Source of the DNA: Schleiferiaceae bacterium
GTDB lineage: Bacteria > Bacteroidota > Bacteroidia > Flavobacteriales > Schleiferiaceae
Reading direction: 5' to 3'
Assembly (NCBI GenBank): GCA_018402665.1
Contig: JAGYIN010000004.1
Coordinates: 85,415-149,414, forward strand
Length of the DNA stretch: 64,000 nucleotides
The position numbers were made by a program, and so were the translations under genes. Each line of letters begins with the position of its first letter. Position 1 is the stretch's first letter. The notes below the pieces were generated by a model that saw nothing but the letters and a program-made list of their open reading frames with translations, searched no databases and was not told the DNA's origin. Below are positions 35,778 to 44,972 of this stretch, one piece after another.

Positions 35778-36221
35778 TTAGTCTTCGAAAACTTGAATGG
35801 TACTCTTTTTTTCCACAAGGTCTGTGAATTTTCCCGTGTAACGCGTTGCACGCACAATGTGGTTATCGACCCAATGGTAGTTTCCTCCGCGCGGTTTGCC
35901 CATCAAAAGGCCGTGCCATTGGAATCCATTTTCCTTGAGCCATTTTTCAGTCACCTCGCGGTGCTCTTCTGTACGAGAGGTAAAGAACGTGATGACGTGT
36001 CCTTCCTCGTACCATTTGTTTAAGGTATCCAAAGCATCTGGGTAGACATTTGCCGTTGCCATACGTTCGGGTTCCTCATTCGGGATGTCGTCACAGACGG
36101 TGCCGTCAATGTCGATCAGGTAATTCTTCACATCTGCGGGCAGCATAGGACTGATCAATTGACCGTCTACGGAAGCCTCTTTTAATAGTTTGTCGATGTG
36201 TGCATTTGCGCTTTTTTCCAT
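35778..36221 (-). CDS. HAD-like phosphatase-family protein
   Basis: This 147-aa protein carries the HAD nucleophile motif YLIDIDGTVCDD (first Asp near residue 35), the motif II block VITFFTSRTEEHREVTEKWL, and GKPRGGNYHWVDNHIVRATRY resembling motifs III-IV with a conserved lysine. In many genomes this family is labelled phosphoheptose isomerase, which the sequence does not support. The substrate is unknown. It lies between the HdrB-like and membrane Fe-S genes (2 nt and 57 nt away), so it may be functionally linked to that electron-transfer unit. Confidence 0.75.
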   Translation of the reverse strand: MEKSANAHIDKLLKEASVDGQLISPMLPADVKNYLIDIDGTVCDDIPNEEPERMATANVYPDALDTLNKWYEEGHVITFFTSRTEEHREVTEKWLKENGFQWHGLLMGKPRGGNYHWVDNHIVRATRYTGKFTDLVEKKSTIQVFED

Positions 36222-36278
36222 GTGTGTTGTTTGACGCGTTTTTAGAATTACTGTTTGTATGTTGGGTGTTGGGTTGCG

Positions 36279-37583
36279 TTATTCATTGATCCAATTCGCA
36301 CGGTCCATTTGGTTAAAGGGCCAAGGTGCGCCATTGTTCTCGACATTCGTCATCATGGCGTTTAGTGCGCCGGGTGCGCTACTTTCTTCCATGGTAGCAA
36401 AATTGCGAAGTTTCATTATGATGTTTAACGGATCGATATCTACTGGACAAGCCTGAACACAAGCATTACAACTGGTGCAGGCCCACAATTCTTCATTGGT
36501 AATATAATCGCCTAGTAAACTTTTACCGTCGTCTAAGAAAGCACCGTTTGCAGCGATGTTCGCACCAATCTCTTCGATGCGGTCGCGCGTGTCCATCATG
36601 ATTTTACGCGGCGATAATTTTTTACCCGTAAGGTTAGCAGGGCACTCGCTCGTGCAGCGACCACACTCTGTACAGGTATAGGCATTGAGTAAGTTCGCCC
36701 AGCTTAGATCATTGGCGTCTTTTGCGCCAAAGCGCTCGATAGGGGCATCGGCATCCGGCGCTGGCGCTGCAAATGGATCGGCTGAAGGATCCATCATCAA
36801 TGCGACTTCCTTCGTTACTGCTGCATTATTCTCAAAACGGCCTTTGGCTTCTAGGTTAGCATAATAGGTATTTGGGAAGGCGAGAATAATGTGAAAATGC
36901 TTTGAATACGGAAGGTAGTTTAAGAACGCAAAGATGCCGAGGATATGGACCCACCAGAAAAGTCGCTCACCAAAATGCAGTCCCCATTCACTCGCACCAC
37001 TCCAAAGCGGTGCAATGTATTGACTGATGAGGAAACTGTGGTGCGCATCGGCAAAATTGGCCTCTAATGCATTCATGTTTAGGAAAGCAAACATGAGGAC
37101 CAGTTCGATGTACAAGATGTTGTTCGCATCCGTAAATGCCCAACCTTTCATCTCCGGTTTATGAAACCGGTCCAATTTACGCATGTTTCTGCGCCACCAA
37201 AAGATCAGCACGGCAATCACAGTAAGTACAGCTAAAACTTCGAAAGCACTGATTATGGGGGCATATGCTTTGCCTAAAAATGGAGCAAAGGCGCGGTGCG
37301 TTCCGAAAATACCGTCCATGATAATTTCCAGGACCTCTATGTTGATAATGAGGAAGCTCACATACACGATAAAATGAAGGGCACCAGCGATCGGGCGCGC
37401 CTGCATTTTAGATTGACCGAAGGCCACTCTGAGCATATTTTGCAAACGATCGCTCGGGCGATCGCTACGATCGGTATCCTTTCCTAAACGAATGTTTTTG
37501 CGTATTCGTCCCACCTTCTTAGCGAATACTGCGACGGCGGTGGCCAGCGCGGCAATGAATAGGATGTTGGGCAAATACGACAT
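36279..37583 (-). CDS. Membrane (Fe-S)-binding oxidoreductase, HdrE/NarI-like plus 4Fe-4S domains
   Basis: The 434-aa protein has five or so N-terminal membrane helices (nitrate reductase gamma-like, residues about 1-260, with histidines suited to heme) and a cytoplasmic di-cluster ferredoxin domain: CTECGRCTSECP and CTSCNACVQACP. Such proteins pass electrons between quinol and a soluble partner. It lies in an operon with the HdrB-like protein and begins 2 nt after the upstream MCE gene, consistent with a Bacteroidetes-conserved membrane complex. The exact reaction is unknown. Confidence 0.88.
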   Translation of the reverse strand: MSYLPNILFIAALATAVAVFAKKVGRIRKNIRLGKDTDRSDRPSDRLQNMLRVAFGQSKMQARPIAGALHFIVYVSFLIINIEVLEIIMDGIFGTHRAFAPFLGKAYAPIISAFEVLAVLTVIAVLIFWWRRNMRKLDRFHKPEMKGWAFTDANNILYIELVLMFAFLNMNALEANFADAHHSFLISQYIAPLWSGASEWGLHFGERLFWWVHILGIFAFLNYLPYSKHFHIILAFPNTYYANLEAKGRFENNAAVTKEVALMMDPSADPFAAPAPDADAPIERFGAKDANDLSWANLLNAYTCTECGRCTSECPANLTGKKLSPRKIMMDTRDRIEEIGANIAANGAFLDDGKSLLGDYITNEELWACTSCNACVQACPVDIDPLNIIMKLRNFATMEESSAPGALNAMMTNVENNGAPWPFNQMDRANWINE

Positions 37584-37585
37584 GA

Positions 37586-38602
37586 TTATTTTTCTGGATT
37601 GCTTTCTTCCATAGCCTCTTCGATGGCTTGGATTTCTTCCTCAGTATAGCGCGTTCTGCTTCCGAACATGCTTACGTGCAGGTATTTGTTCGGATTGTAT
37701 TTAATGTCTAATAAGAGGCGGTTCAAATTTTCAGTTGCTTTCTTCATGTTTGCGTAGACCTCTTCGTCGTAGATCAATTTTGACGCTGCACCTTCACCCG
37801 TCTCTAATTCTGCCATTAAGCGATCAAAGCGCGCGGTGATGCTTTCCATATTGTTGACCGTCTCTGTGAGTTTTGCGCTGGCTAGACTATCTGAAATGGC
37901 TTCGAGGTTAGTAATGGTACTGCTGATGTCTTTGCTTTTTGAAGCCAATTCTTCGCTGAGTATTCTGAAGTTTTCACTCACGGCATCAAAGTTTCCTTTG
38001 TTATCACTGAGGTAATCACTGACTTCTGCAGCGCTAGTTTCTACGCTGGCAAACGTCTTAGTAAGGCTTTCAAAGGTGGCTTTGAAATTCTGTGAAGTAC
38101 GCTCATCTAAAAATCCTGAAGCCAATCCAATCACGGTATCTAGTGTACCTAAAAGTTCTTCTGTTCGCGCTTTAATAGGAGCGAGTTGCATATTTACTTC
38201 CTCAGTAAGGTCGCGTTCTGTGGCACTCACGAGCGTATCACCGCTCAAAGCAAGTGGGGCGCCTTTATTCACGGTTAAGGAGATGCTTTTTTCACCCATG
38301 ATACTTGCAGAGTAAATCTTTGCGACGGTTCCTTGAGTGATTGGGAAGTCGTTCCCTACATTGAGCGTAACTAATAATCTTCCCGAAGCATCAGGGAGGA
38401 AGGAAATGGCACTGACTTGACCGACCTGGTAACCGTTGATGGTAATAGGGCGAGTGGCGAGTAACCCTTCTGTGTTATCGTAAACGACGTAGTATTTATT
38501 CTCCGTGCTAAATACATCCTTGCCCTTGAGGTAATTTACCCCCCAATACAATAGGAAAACACCGAGAACTATGGCCAAGCCAATTTTAAATTCTGTTTTC
38601 AA
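37586..38602 (-). CDS. MCE family protein (MlaD-like)
   Basis: This 338-aa protein has one N-terminal membrane anchor (FKIGLAIVLGVFLLYWGVNYLKG) and an MCE domain (residues about 40-115: YVVYDNTEGLLATRPITINGYQVGQVSAISFL). A long helical region follows (about 120-300), rich in repeated heptad-like segments, as in tube-forming MCE proteins. The family shuttles phospholipids between membranes. The associated ABC permease and ATPase (MlaE/F-like) are not in this window. It is followed by the Fe-S genes and preceded by the amidase gene, 28 nt away. Confidence 0.9.
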   Translation of the reverse strand: MKTEFKIGLAIVLGVFLLYWGVNYLKGKDVFSTENKYYVVYDNTEGLLATRPITINGYQVGQVSAISFLPDASGRLLVTLNVGNDFPITQGTVAKIYSASIMGEKSISLTVNKGAPLALSGDTLVSATERDLTEEVNMQLAPIKARTEELLGTLDTVIGLASGFLDERTSQNFKATFESLTKTFASVETSAAEVSDYLSDNKGNFDAVSENFRILSEELASKSKDISSTITNLEAISDSLASAKLTETVNNMESITARFDRLMAELETGEGAASKLIYDEEVYANMKKATENLNRLLLDIKYNPNKYLHVSMFGSRTRYTEEEIQAIEEAMEESNPEK

Positions 38603-38630
38603 AGTCGTTTCGTTTAAATGCTAAAATACA

Positions 38631-39881
38631 TTATGGCGCCCGCTTTTTGGCTTCATTGAGGTCAATTTTCTTGTCCTTTTCAAAAGCCACGAGGTAGGCG
38701 TCGGGATACTGCGTTACCACGTTTTGTTTTAACGCTTCGGCATCTGTAAAAGTTGCCAGTTTTCCGCAATAGTATTTGTACAAACCATATTGCTCTTGTT
38801 TCCAGACAGATTCTACTCCTTTAAAGTTTTCTGGGAGGCAAGGGAGGTTGTTTCGTGAAACGGCAATTTGAACTGCAAAAAACAGGTCCATTTCCGACGA
38901 TTCAACGGTTTCTGGACTGGCTTCCCTAGTCATTGCTTCAGTCCGAACTTCTGCAGCTGCTTCAGCAGGTTGTTCCTCCGTTGCCGTTGGTACAGTAGAA
39001 GTGGTGTAGACTGACGTGGTGAGGCTAGATCCTTCGGTCTGAATTCCTGCATCGCGCTGCTCACGCTTGAATTTATATTCTTTCACCGCACGGTAAATGG
39101 CACTTGCGAGCAATTCCTTTCCTTGGGTACTTTGTAAAAAGTCTTCCTCACCAGGATTGGTTAGAAAGCCCAATTCCACCAGAACTGCTGGCATGGTCGA
39201 ACCTCGTAGCACCGCCAATGGTTGTTGTTTCACCCCGCGGTTACGGCGTTTGACACGACCTTCGAACTGGCGTTGAATTTCATCAGCAATACTGATGCTT
39301 TGCTCCAAGAACGCATCTTGGTAGGCGCGCAGTGCAATGATGGCTGCCGGATTGTTTGCGTTGAGTTCTTCGTAGTTACTCTCCCAATTTTCTTCCAAGA
39401 GGCGCGCGGCATTCTCTAACTGCGCGGTTTTATTCAGACGTTGGTCCTTTTCTCCCATTCCCAAAACAAAGCTTTCTGTGCCATAGGCGCTTTTGTTGTC
39501 ATTTGCATTGCAGTGAATGGAGATAAAAACGTCCGCATTCGCTCGATTCGCAATAACGGTGCGTTGGTAAAGTTCAATAAACCGGTCGTCGTCGCGAGTC
39601 AGGATGACTTTCGTATCGGGTAGATTTTCTTCGATATACTTTTTGACCAATTGGCTCACGTCAAAGCTTACGTCTTTCTCACGCGAGCGGTAGCGGCCGG
39701 TTCCTAAGTTACCCGGATCCTTTCCTCCGTGCCCTGGATCGATCACAATGATATTTACCCCAGCATTCGCGGCACGAAATGGACGCGGATTGAAGGCGGC
39801 AAGTACGGTGAAAAGCACCGCCAAACCGGCAATTTTAATTCCTTTAAAACTTGAGCCAACCATACCAAGGTGCATAAACAT
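38631..39881 (-). CDS. N-acetylmuramoyl-L-alanine amidase (Amidase_3)
   Basis: This exported amidase cleaves the stem peptide from MurNAc during cell separation. The Amidase_3 domain has IVIDPGHGGKDPGN with the first zinc His, later ISIHCNAND, then the zinc/catalytic VLVELGFLTNPGEE (Glu). After a Thr/Glu/Ala-rich linker (about residues 290-330), a C-terminal domain (DLFFAVQIAVSRNN...) resembles SPOR, which would target septal glycan; this is less sure. Start choice among ATGs at 39881, 39875 and 39866 is open; each leaves a hydrophobic signal segment. It is the first gene of the minus-strand run and diverges from lptD. Confidence 0.88.
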   Translation of the reverse strand: MFMHLGMVGSSFKGIKIAGLAVLFTVLAAFNPRPFRAANAGVNIIVIDPGHGGKDPGNLGTGRYRSREKDVSFDVSQLVKKYIEENLPDTKVILTRDDDRFIELYQRTVIANRANADVFISIHCNANDNKSAYGTESFVLGMGEKDQRLNKTAQLENAARLLEENWESNYEELNANNPAAIIALRAYQDAFLEQSISIADEIQRQFEGRVKRRNRGVKQQPLAVLRGSTMPAVLVELGFLTNPGEEDFLQSTQGKELLASAIYRAVKEYKFKREQRDAGIQTEGSSLTTSVYTTSTVPTATEEQPAEAAAEVRTEAMTREASPETVESSEMDLFFAVQIAVSRNNLPCLPENFKGVESVWKQEQYGLYKYYCGKLATFTDAEALKQNVVTQYPDAYLVAFEKDKKIDLNEAKKRAP

Positions 39882-39887
39882 TCGTTT

Positions 39888-39895
39888 TACCTTTG
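39888..39895 (+). promoter_or_regulatory. -7 box for lptD
   Basis: TACCTTTG matches TAnnTTTG, 25 nt before the GTG start at 39921. Confidence 0.5.
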
Positions 39896-39920
39896 AATCT
39901 CATGCAAATTACGTACCCGG

Positions 39921-42470
39921 GTGTATCAGCGACTTACTGGTCTTCTTTTTTTGCTCACATTTTGTGCACCGTTTTCAACGGTCGCGCAGGATGAACCTAT
40001 TCGCTATACGGCGAAGGATTCTATTGCTTCAGACGTAGATGCAGGTACGGTAGAATTGTTTAATGAAGTTCACTTAGTCTTTGGTGAAACGAAGTTGGAT
40101 GCGGGCTATGCAAAGATTTTTTGGGAGGACGGTGTCGTCGTTGCACGTGGGATAGAAAACGAGCGAGGTGAGCTGGAACAACAGCCTGTTTTTGAAGACG
40201 GTGGAAAGACGTTTTACCTCAGTGAAATAAAGTACAATTGGACCACGGAGAAAGCCAAAATTAAAAGCGTGCTAACTCAAGAAGGGGAGAACTACCTCAA
40301 TGGGGAAGCGGTGAAAAAAGTGGATTCGAACACCTTGTTTATGGCAGGTACGGGATTCACGACCTGTTCGCATGAAGAGCCACATTTTCAGATTAAAACA
40401 AACAAGAGTAAGGTCGAATTGGGTGAACGCATCATCACGGGACCGGCACATTTCGAATTCTTCGGCATACCCACGCCGTTGGTGATTCCTTATGGATACT
40501 TTCCTACGAACCTCGAAAAACCAAGTATTTCAGGATTATTGATGCCCAGTTTTCAAAATTCGCCAACGCAAGGGGTAGGGATAGTGAACGGCGGTTGGTA
40601 TTTCCCCATCAATGATTTCATGGATCTAGAGTTGCGCGGGGACCTTTACCTCCGCGGTTCGTGGGCATTGCAAGCCACTACGAATTACAGAAAGCGTTAC
40701 CGCTACAATGGAAACTTTTCCTATCAATACCGCTATCAACGCAGGGGGCTGCCCATTTTCGAGCCGTTCGGCGGTTACGATATCACCAAAAATTTCAGCA
40801 TTCGATGGACGCACCGCCAGGATGCCAAAGCGCATCCGTCGCGTCAATTTAATGCCAGTGTAAACTTGCAGAACCCCAACTTCTTTAAAAACAGCGCGAA
40901 TCCAGAGGATTTACTCAACGGTACCATGAGTACAACGAATAATACCATGAATTCGAGCATTACTTACAACCAGCGCTTTGGTCGGGCCAATCTCACCGTG
41001 AGTGGTAATCATACGCAAAACAACGGATCTCAAAGTTTTACCACTAATTTACCCAAGGCGTCCTTTAACGTGCCGCGTTTCTTTCCATTGAAGACCAATG
41101 ATGGTAAGAGTCAGTGGTACGACAAGCTGGGAATGAATTACAGTTCAGTTGCTGAGGGCAGATTAAAGGGGAATTTAGGTACGATCAGTGCAAAATTGGA
41201 CTCCCTCGCAGGTTACGATATGAACGATGTGCTTCGCGAATACGGCCAATACGGAGTGAAACATACTACGTCCTTATCTACCAATACGAAGCTTCTGAAG
41301 TACTTCACCTTCAGCCCATCTGCCAACTATACCGAACGCTGGTATTTTCAGCAATACGATTACACCTTTGATCCCGCGTTGAATAAAGGCGTCCTTACAG
41401 ATACGATCAGTGGATTTACTGCAGTACGGGACTTTGGCATAAATGCCTCGCTAAACACGAAGATTTATGGAACCTTTTTGTTCTCGAGGGGTCCAGTGAA
41501 AGCCGTACGTCACATGATAACCCCTCGGGCAACCTTTAATTTTAGACCTGATTTTGGGACGGAGCAGTGGAATTACTACCAGAACTTCACGGATACTTTA
41601 GGAAACAGCCTGTATTACAATAGATATAATGGATTTTTATACGGTTCACCGGGAAGAGGAAGCAATGGTGCCATCACTTTTGCCATTGATAATAATCTCG
41701 AGGCTAAGATCATTGACCGCCGCGACACGACCGGTGCAACGAAAAAAGTAAAGTTACTGGAGCGATTTAATTTGAATACCAATTATAATTTGGCGGCACA
41801 AGACGGGTTCAATTGGAATGTCGTTCGTTTAACTGCTGCGAGTTCCCTCTTTAACCAAAAATTACGCCTGACCTATCAAGGACAGTTCGATCCTTACGGT
41901 TACGATGCCTCGGGTGAACGCATTTCTACTTTGGCCTACAAACTTCATGCTGCTCCGCTTATTCACAGAACCTCTCAATTTTCGGCGAGCACGCAGTTAA
42001 AAAGCAGCCGAAAAAGTAGTCGAGAGCCAGTAGCAATGGAGCGTCGTGGCGGGACATTTACCACAGGGGATATCAATTATTACCAGTATCCGGATCTCGT
42101 AACCTTGCGTTCAGATTGGAATGTGAGTTTGAACTATGATTTACGTCTTTTAACGAAAGTAACGGAGGGGGGTGAGGGTGCATCTGGTCCAATTTTTCAA
42201 AATGAATTTGCCGCCCACAGCATCAGTATATCTGGCGCGTACAGGCCCACGGATAATTGGTCATTGAACTACCGAACGGGGATAGATATTGCACAACGTA
42301 CGGCTGGTTTTACTTCTATTAATGCCACGCGTGATTTGCATTGTTGGGAGATGAAGATTTCGTGGGTGCCCTTCGGGTCCACGCGATCCTACATGATTGG
42401 TATCAATCTGAAAAATCAACAATTCCGTCAAGTGAAAACGCAACGCAGACGCACCGCCGTTGATTTTTAA
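39921..42470 (+). CDS. lptD: LPS-assembly protein LptD-like outer membrane barrel
   Basis: The 849-aa protein starts at GTG (MYQRLTGLLFLLTFCAPF..., signal peptide). An OstA/LptA-like beta-jellyroll (residues about 40-175; LVFGETKLDAGYAKI, YLSEIKYNW) precedes a large beta barrel ending near FRQVKTQRRR. The block ITGPAHFEFFGIPTPLVIPYGYFP is the characteristic Bacteroidetes LptD region. It inserts lipopolysaccharide into the outer leaflet. The ATG at 39902 is out of frame with the product. Its 3' end overlaps the convergent glutamine amidotransferase by 4 nt. Confidence 0.9.
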   Translation: MYQRLTGLLFLLTFCAPFSTVAQDEPIRYTAKDSIASDVDAGTVELFNEVHLVFGETKLDAGYAKIFWEDGVVVARGIENERGELEQQPVFEDGGKTFYLSEIKYNWTTEKAKIKSVLTQEGENYLNGEAVKKVDSNTLFMAGTGFTTCSHEEPHFQIKTNKSKVELGERIITGPAHFEFFGIPTPLVIPYGYFPTNLEKPSISGLLMPSFQNSPTQGVGIVNGGWYFPINDFMDLELRGDLYLRGSWALQATTNYRKRYRYNGNFSYQYRYQRRGLPIFEPFGGYDITKNFSIRWTHRQDAKAHPSRQFNASVNLQNPNFFKNSANPEDLLNGTMSTTNNTMNSSITYNQRFGRANLTVSGNHTQNNGSQSFTTNLPKASFNVPRFFPLKTNDGKSQWYDKLGMNYSSVAEGRLKGNLGTISAKLDSLAGYDMNDVLREYGQYGVKHTTSLSTNTKLLKYFTFSPSANYTERWYFQQYDYTFDPALNKGVLTDTISGFTAVRDFGINASLNTKIYGTFLFSRGPVKAVRHMITPRATFNFRPDFGTEQWNYYQNFTDTLGNSLYYNRYNGFLYGSPGRGSNGAITFAIDNNLEAKIIDRRDTTGATKKVKLLERFNLNTNYNLAAQDGFNWNVVRLTAASSLFNQKLRLTYQGQFDPYGYDASGERISTLAYKLHAAPLIHRTSQFSASTQLKSSRKSSREPVAMERRGGTFTTGDINYYQYPDLVTLRSDWNVSLNYDLRLLTKVTEGGEGASGPIFQNEFAAHSISISGAYRPTDNWSLNYRTGIDIAQRTAGFTSINATRDLHCWEMKISWVPFGSTRSYMIGINLKNQQFRQVKTQRRRTAVDF

Positions 42471-43039
42471 TGCAACAAGGCGAGCCAGTTTTCAATGATT
42501 TTTAGTCCTTGTGGAGTGAGCACGCTTTCTGGGTGGAATTGGACCGCGTAGGCGCGGTGCTGTTCAGATTCAATCACCATGGGAGCTCCTTCCTCGAGCG
42601 CAACTGCGCAAAGTTTCCAGTCCTGAAGCGCATTTTTGTCCACCGCCCAACTGTGGTAGAGGCCGACCTGAAATTCAGACATGCCCCTTAGAAGTGTACT
42701 GTCCTCGAGAACTTTTAACGTTGTCGCACGACCGTGCATGATGCCCTTTCTGTTGTATAATTGGCCCCCAGTGTGCAAGGCGAGCGCTTGCATTCCCAAA
42801 CAAACTCCGAGCAGTGGTAGCTTGCCGTAACCCTGAGCGATTACGGACATGAGTTGCCCACTTTCCTCCGGTAATCCGGGGCCAGGACTTAGGACCAATC
42901 CATCAAACTGAAGCACTTCGAGGTCTGCCAATTCTGCAGCATCATTGCGGTAGACCGTGACCTGTGCACCTGATTTTTCCAAATAATGGACCAGGTTATA
43001 GGTAAAGCTGTCGTAATTGTCAATGAGAAGCACCTTCAT
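42467..43039 (-). CDS. pabA: Class I glutamine amidotransferase, PabA/TrpG type
   Basis: A 190-aa single-domain amidotransferase that supplies ammonia for aminodeoxychorismate or anthranilate synthase. The nucleophile is C80 in LLGVCLGMQAL, and the triad continues with H168 and E170 in AVQFHPESVL; VLSPGPGLPEE forms the oxyanion loop. No trp genes lie near, so I favour the folate (PabA) role, but many bacteria use one protein for both. It diverges from ridA across 55 nt. Confidence 0.85.
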   Translation of the reverse strand: MKVLLIDNYDSFTYNLVHYLEKSGAQVTVYRNDAAELADLEVLQFDGLVLSPGPGLPEESGQLMSVIAQGYGKLPLLGVCLGMQALALHTGGQLYNRKGIMHGRATTLKVLEDSTLLRGMSEFQVGLYHSWAVDKNALQDWKLCAVALEEGAPMVIESEQHRAYAVQFHPESVLTPQGLKIIENWLALLH

Positions 43040-43094
43040 ATGGGCAAATATGAGTTAAATTCGGTTGAGGTAAATTAAATCTACCGACAAAACG

Positions 43095-43481
43095 ATGAAA
43101 AAAGCAATTGAAGGAATAGGGTTGGCACCGGCCATAGGTCCGTACAGTGCAGGAGTAAGTTGGGGCGATGTCATTTTCACCTCCGGGCAAATAGCCATGG
43201 ATCCCCATACCGGTGAAATGGCTTTGGGAAAGTCAATCACAGAAGAGGCACATCGAGTCATGAAAAACTTACAGGCGGTTTTACTCGCGGGCGGTGCCGA
43301 TTTTAATTCCGTGGTGAAGACCAGTATTTTCCTTAGTTCAATGGATCATTTCGATGAGGTTAATGCCGTTTATGGAGGGTATTTCACACCACCTTTTCCA
43401 GCGCGGGAGACGGTTGCGGTAAAAACTTTACCAAAAAATGTGAATGTGGAGATATCCTGTATTGCAATGCGGAAGAGTTAA
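43095..43481 (+). CDS. RidA family reactive-intermediate deaminase
   Basis: A 128-aa YjgF/YER057c/UK114 protein that hydrolyses reactive enamine/imine intermediates from PLP enzymes. Standard blocks are GPYSAGVSWGDVIFTSGQIAMDP, the arginine in FPARETVAVKTLPKNVNVEISCIA, and the small trimer core. It is upstream of lpd by 42 nt on the same strand. The catalytic Arg (near residue 106) is present, suggesting an active enzyme. Confidence 0.93.
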   Translation: MKKAIEGIGLAPAIGPYSAGVSWGDVIFTSGQIAMDPHTGEMALGKSITEEAHRVMKNLQAVLLAGGADFNSVVKTSIFLSSMDHFDEVNAVYGGYFTPPFPARETVAVKTLPKNVNVEISCIAMRKS

Positions 43482-43523
43482 GGTTTTGGCCTTAAATTGC
43501 ACGCTCATTTAAAAGAGAAATAA

Positions 43524-44912
43524 ATGGATTTTGACGTAATCGTTGTGGGGTCAGGCCCCGGTGGCTATGTGACCGCCATTCGCGCATCTCAATTGGGATT
43601 CAAAACGGCAGTAGTAGAAAAGGAAAACCTGGGAGGCGTTTGTCTTAACTGGGGATGTATTCCTACAAAAGCCCTTCTGAAAAGTGCTCAGGTATTCGAA
43701 TATGTGAAGCATGCGGAAGACTTTGGAATCAAAATCAAAGAATACGACAAAGACTTTAACGCGGTTGTAAACCGTTCGCGCGAAGTTGCGAACGGCATGA
43801 GCGGCGGTGTACAGTTTTTGATGAAGAAAAATAAAATCACCGTTCTGAACGGTTTTGGTAAAGTACAGCCCGGTAAGAAGGTTGCTGTTACAGACGAAGC
43901 AGGTAAAGAAACCATCTATTCTGGTCAGCACATCATCATTGCTACGGGTGCACGTTCTAGAGAACTTCCAAACTTGCCGCAAGACGGTAAGAAAATCATT
44001 GGTTACCGCAAAGCGATGACCTTAGAGAAGCAACCTAAGAAAATGGTGGTTGTAGGTTCTGGAGCGATCGGTATTGAATTTGCCTACTTCTACAACAGTA
44101 TGGGTACGGATGTAACCATCGTAGAGTACATGCCGAACATCGTCCCTGTTGAAGACGAAGACGTGAGCAAGCAGTTGGAGCGTACGTTTAAAAAGTCCGG
44201 TGTAAAAATCATGACGAATGCAGAAGTAACTGGAGTAGATACCTCTGGTAAAGGTTGCATCGTTAACGTAAAGACGAAAAAAGGAGAGGAGCAGCTTGAA
44301 GCAGATGTAGTATTGTCTGCAGTAGGTATTGCTCCGAACATTGAGGGTATTGGCCTAGAAGAGGTAGGTATTGCTTCTGATCGTGGTCGCATTTTGGTGA
44401 ATGATTTTTACCAAACCAACGTACCGGGTTACTTTGCTATTGGCGATATTGTAAAAGGTCCAGCTTTGGCACACGTTGCTTCTGCGGAAGGTATATTGTG
44501 TGTAGAGAAATTGGCAGGGTTGCATGTAGAGCCGCTCGATTATGGGAATATTCCAGGATGTACCTATTGTTTCCCTGAGGTTGCATCAGTGGGGATGACA
44601 GAGAAAGCAGCGAAAGATGCAGGTTACGAGCTGAAAGTGGGGAAATTCCCGTTCTCTGCCTCGGGTAAGGCTTCTGCTTCGGGTCATAAAGACGGCTTTA
44701 TTAAAGTAATCTACGACGCTAAATACGGAGAGCTTTTAGGTGCACACATGATTGGTGCTAACGTTACTGAGATGATCGCCGAAGCGGTGGTTGCACGTAA
44801 GTTGGAAACTACAGGTCATGAAATTCTGAAAACAGTTCACCCACACCCAACGCTAAGTGAAGCCTTTATGGAGGCGACGGCTGCGGCGTACGATGAGGTG
44901 ATTCATCTATAA
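43524..44912 (+). CDS. lpd: Dihydrolipoyl dehydrogenase
   Basis: The E3 flavoenzyme (462 aa) reoxidises dihydrolipoamide in 2-oxoacid dehydrogenases and the glycine cleavage system. The redox disulfide is in GGVCLNWGCIPTKALLKSA (C41, C46), the FAD-binding VVGSGPGGYVTAIRASQLG is at the start, NAD-binding VVGSGAIGIEFAYF near 174, and the His-Glu pair in HPHPTLSEAFMEA at the C-terminus. It could serve the fused E1 at 7.4 kb, but no E1/E2 is adjacent. A terminator follows. Confidence 0.96.
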   Translation: MDFDVIVVGSGPGGYVTAIRASQLGFKTAVVEKENLGGVCLNWGCIPTKALLKSAQVFEYVKHAEDFGIKIKEYDKDFNAVVNRSREVANGMSGGVQFLMKKNKITVLNGFGKVQPGKKVAVTDEAGKETIYSGQHIIIATGARSRELPNLPQDGKKIIGYRKAMTLEKQPKKMVVVGSGAIGIEFAYFYNSMGTDVTIVEYMPNIVPVEDEDVSKQLERTFKKSGVKIMTNAEVTGVDTSGKGCIVNVKTKKGEEQLEADVVLSAVGIAPNIEGIGLEEVGIASDRGRILVNDFYQTNVPGYFAIGDIVKGPALAHVASAEGILCVEKLAGLHVEPLDYGNIPGCTYCFPEVASVGMTEKAAKDAGYELKVGKFPFSASGKASASGHKDGFIKVIYDAKYGELLGAHMIGANVTEMIAEAVVARKLETTGHEILKTVHPHPTLSEAFMEATAAAYDEVIHL

Positions 44913-44930
44913 AAGATTAGAATACGCTAG

Positions 44931-44960
44931 AAACCGCTCCAACTTTGGGGCGGTTTTTTT
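44931..44960 (+). terminator. Terminator after lpd
   Basis: AAACCGCTCC pairs with GGGGCGGTTT around AACTTT, followed by a T run, just before the ABC gene. Confidence 0.85.
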
Positions 44961-44972
44961 GTTTAGATACTT

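Noticed and set aside
35778..36221. Phosphoheptose isomerase (a usual label for this protein)
   Set aside because: The motifs are those of the HAD fold (DIDGTVCDD), not of the SIS isomerase domain.
43551..43982. 143-codon antisense frame inside lpd
   Set aside because: Shadow of a strongly supported gene; no domain or promoter of its own.
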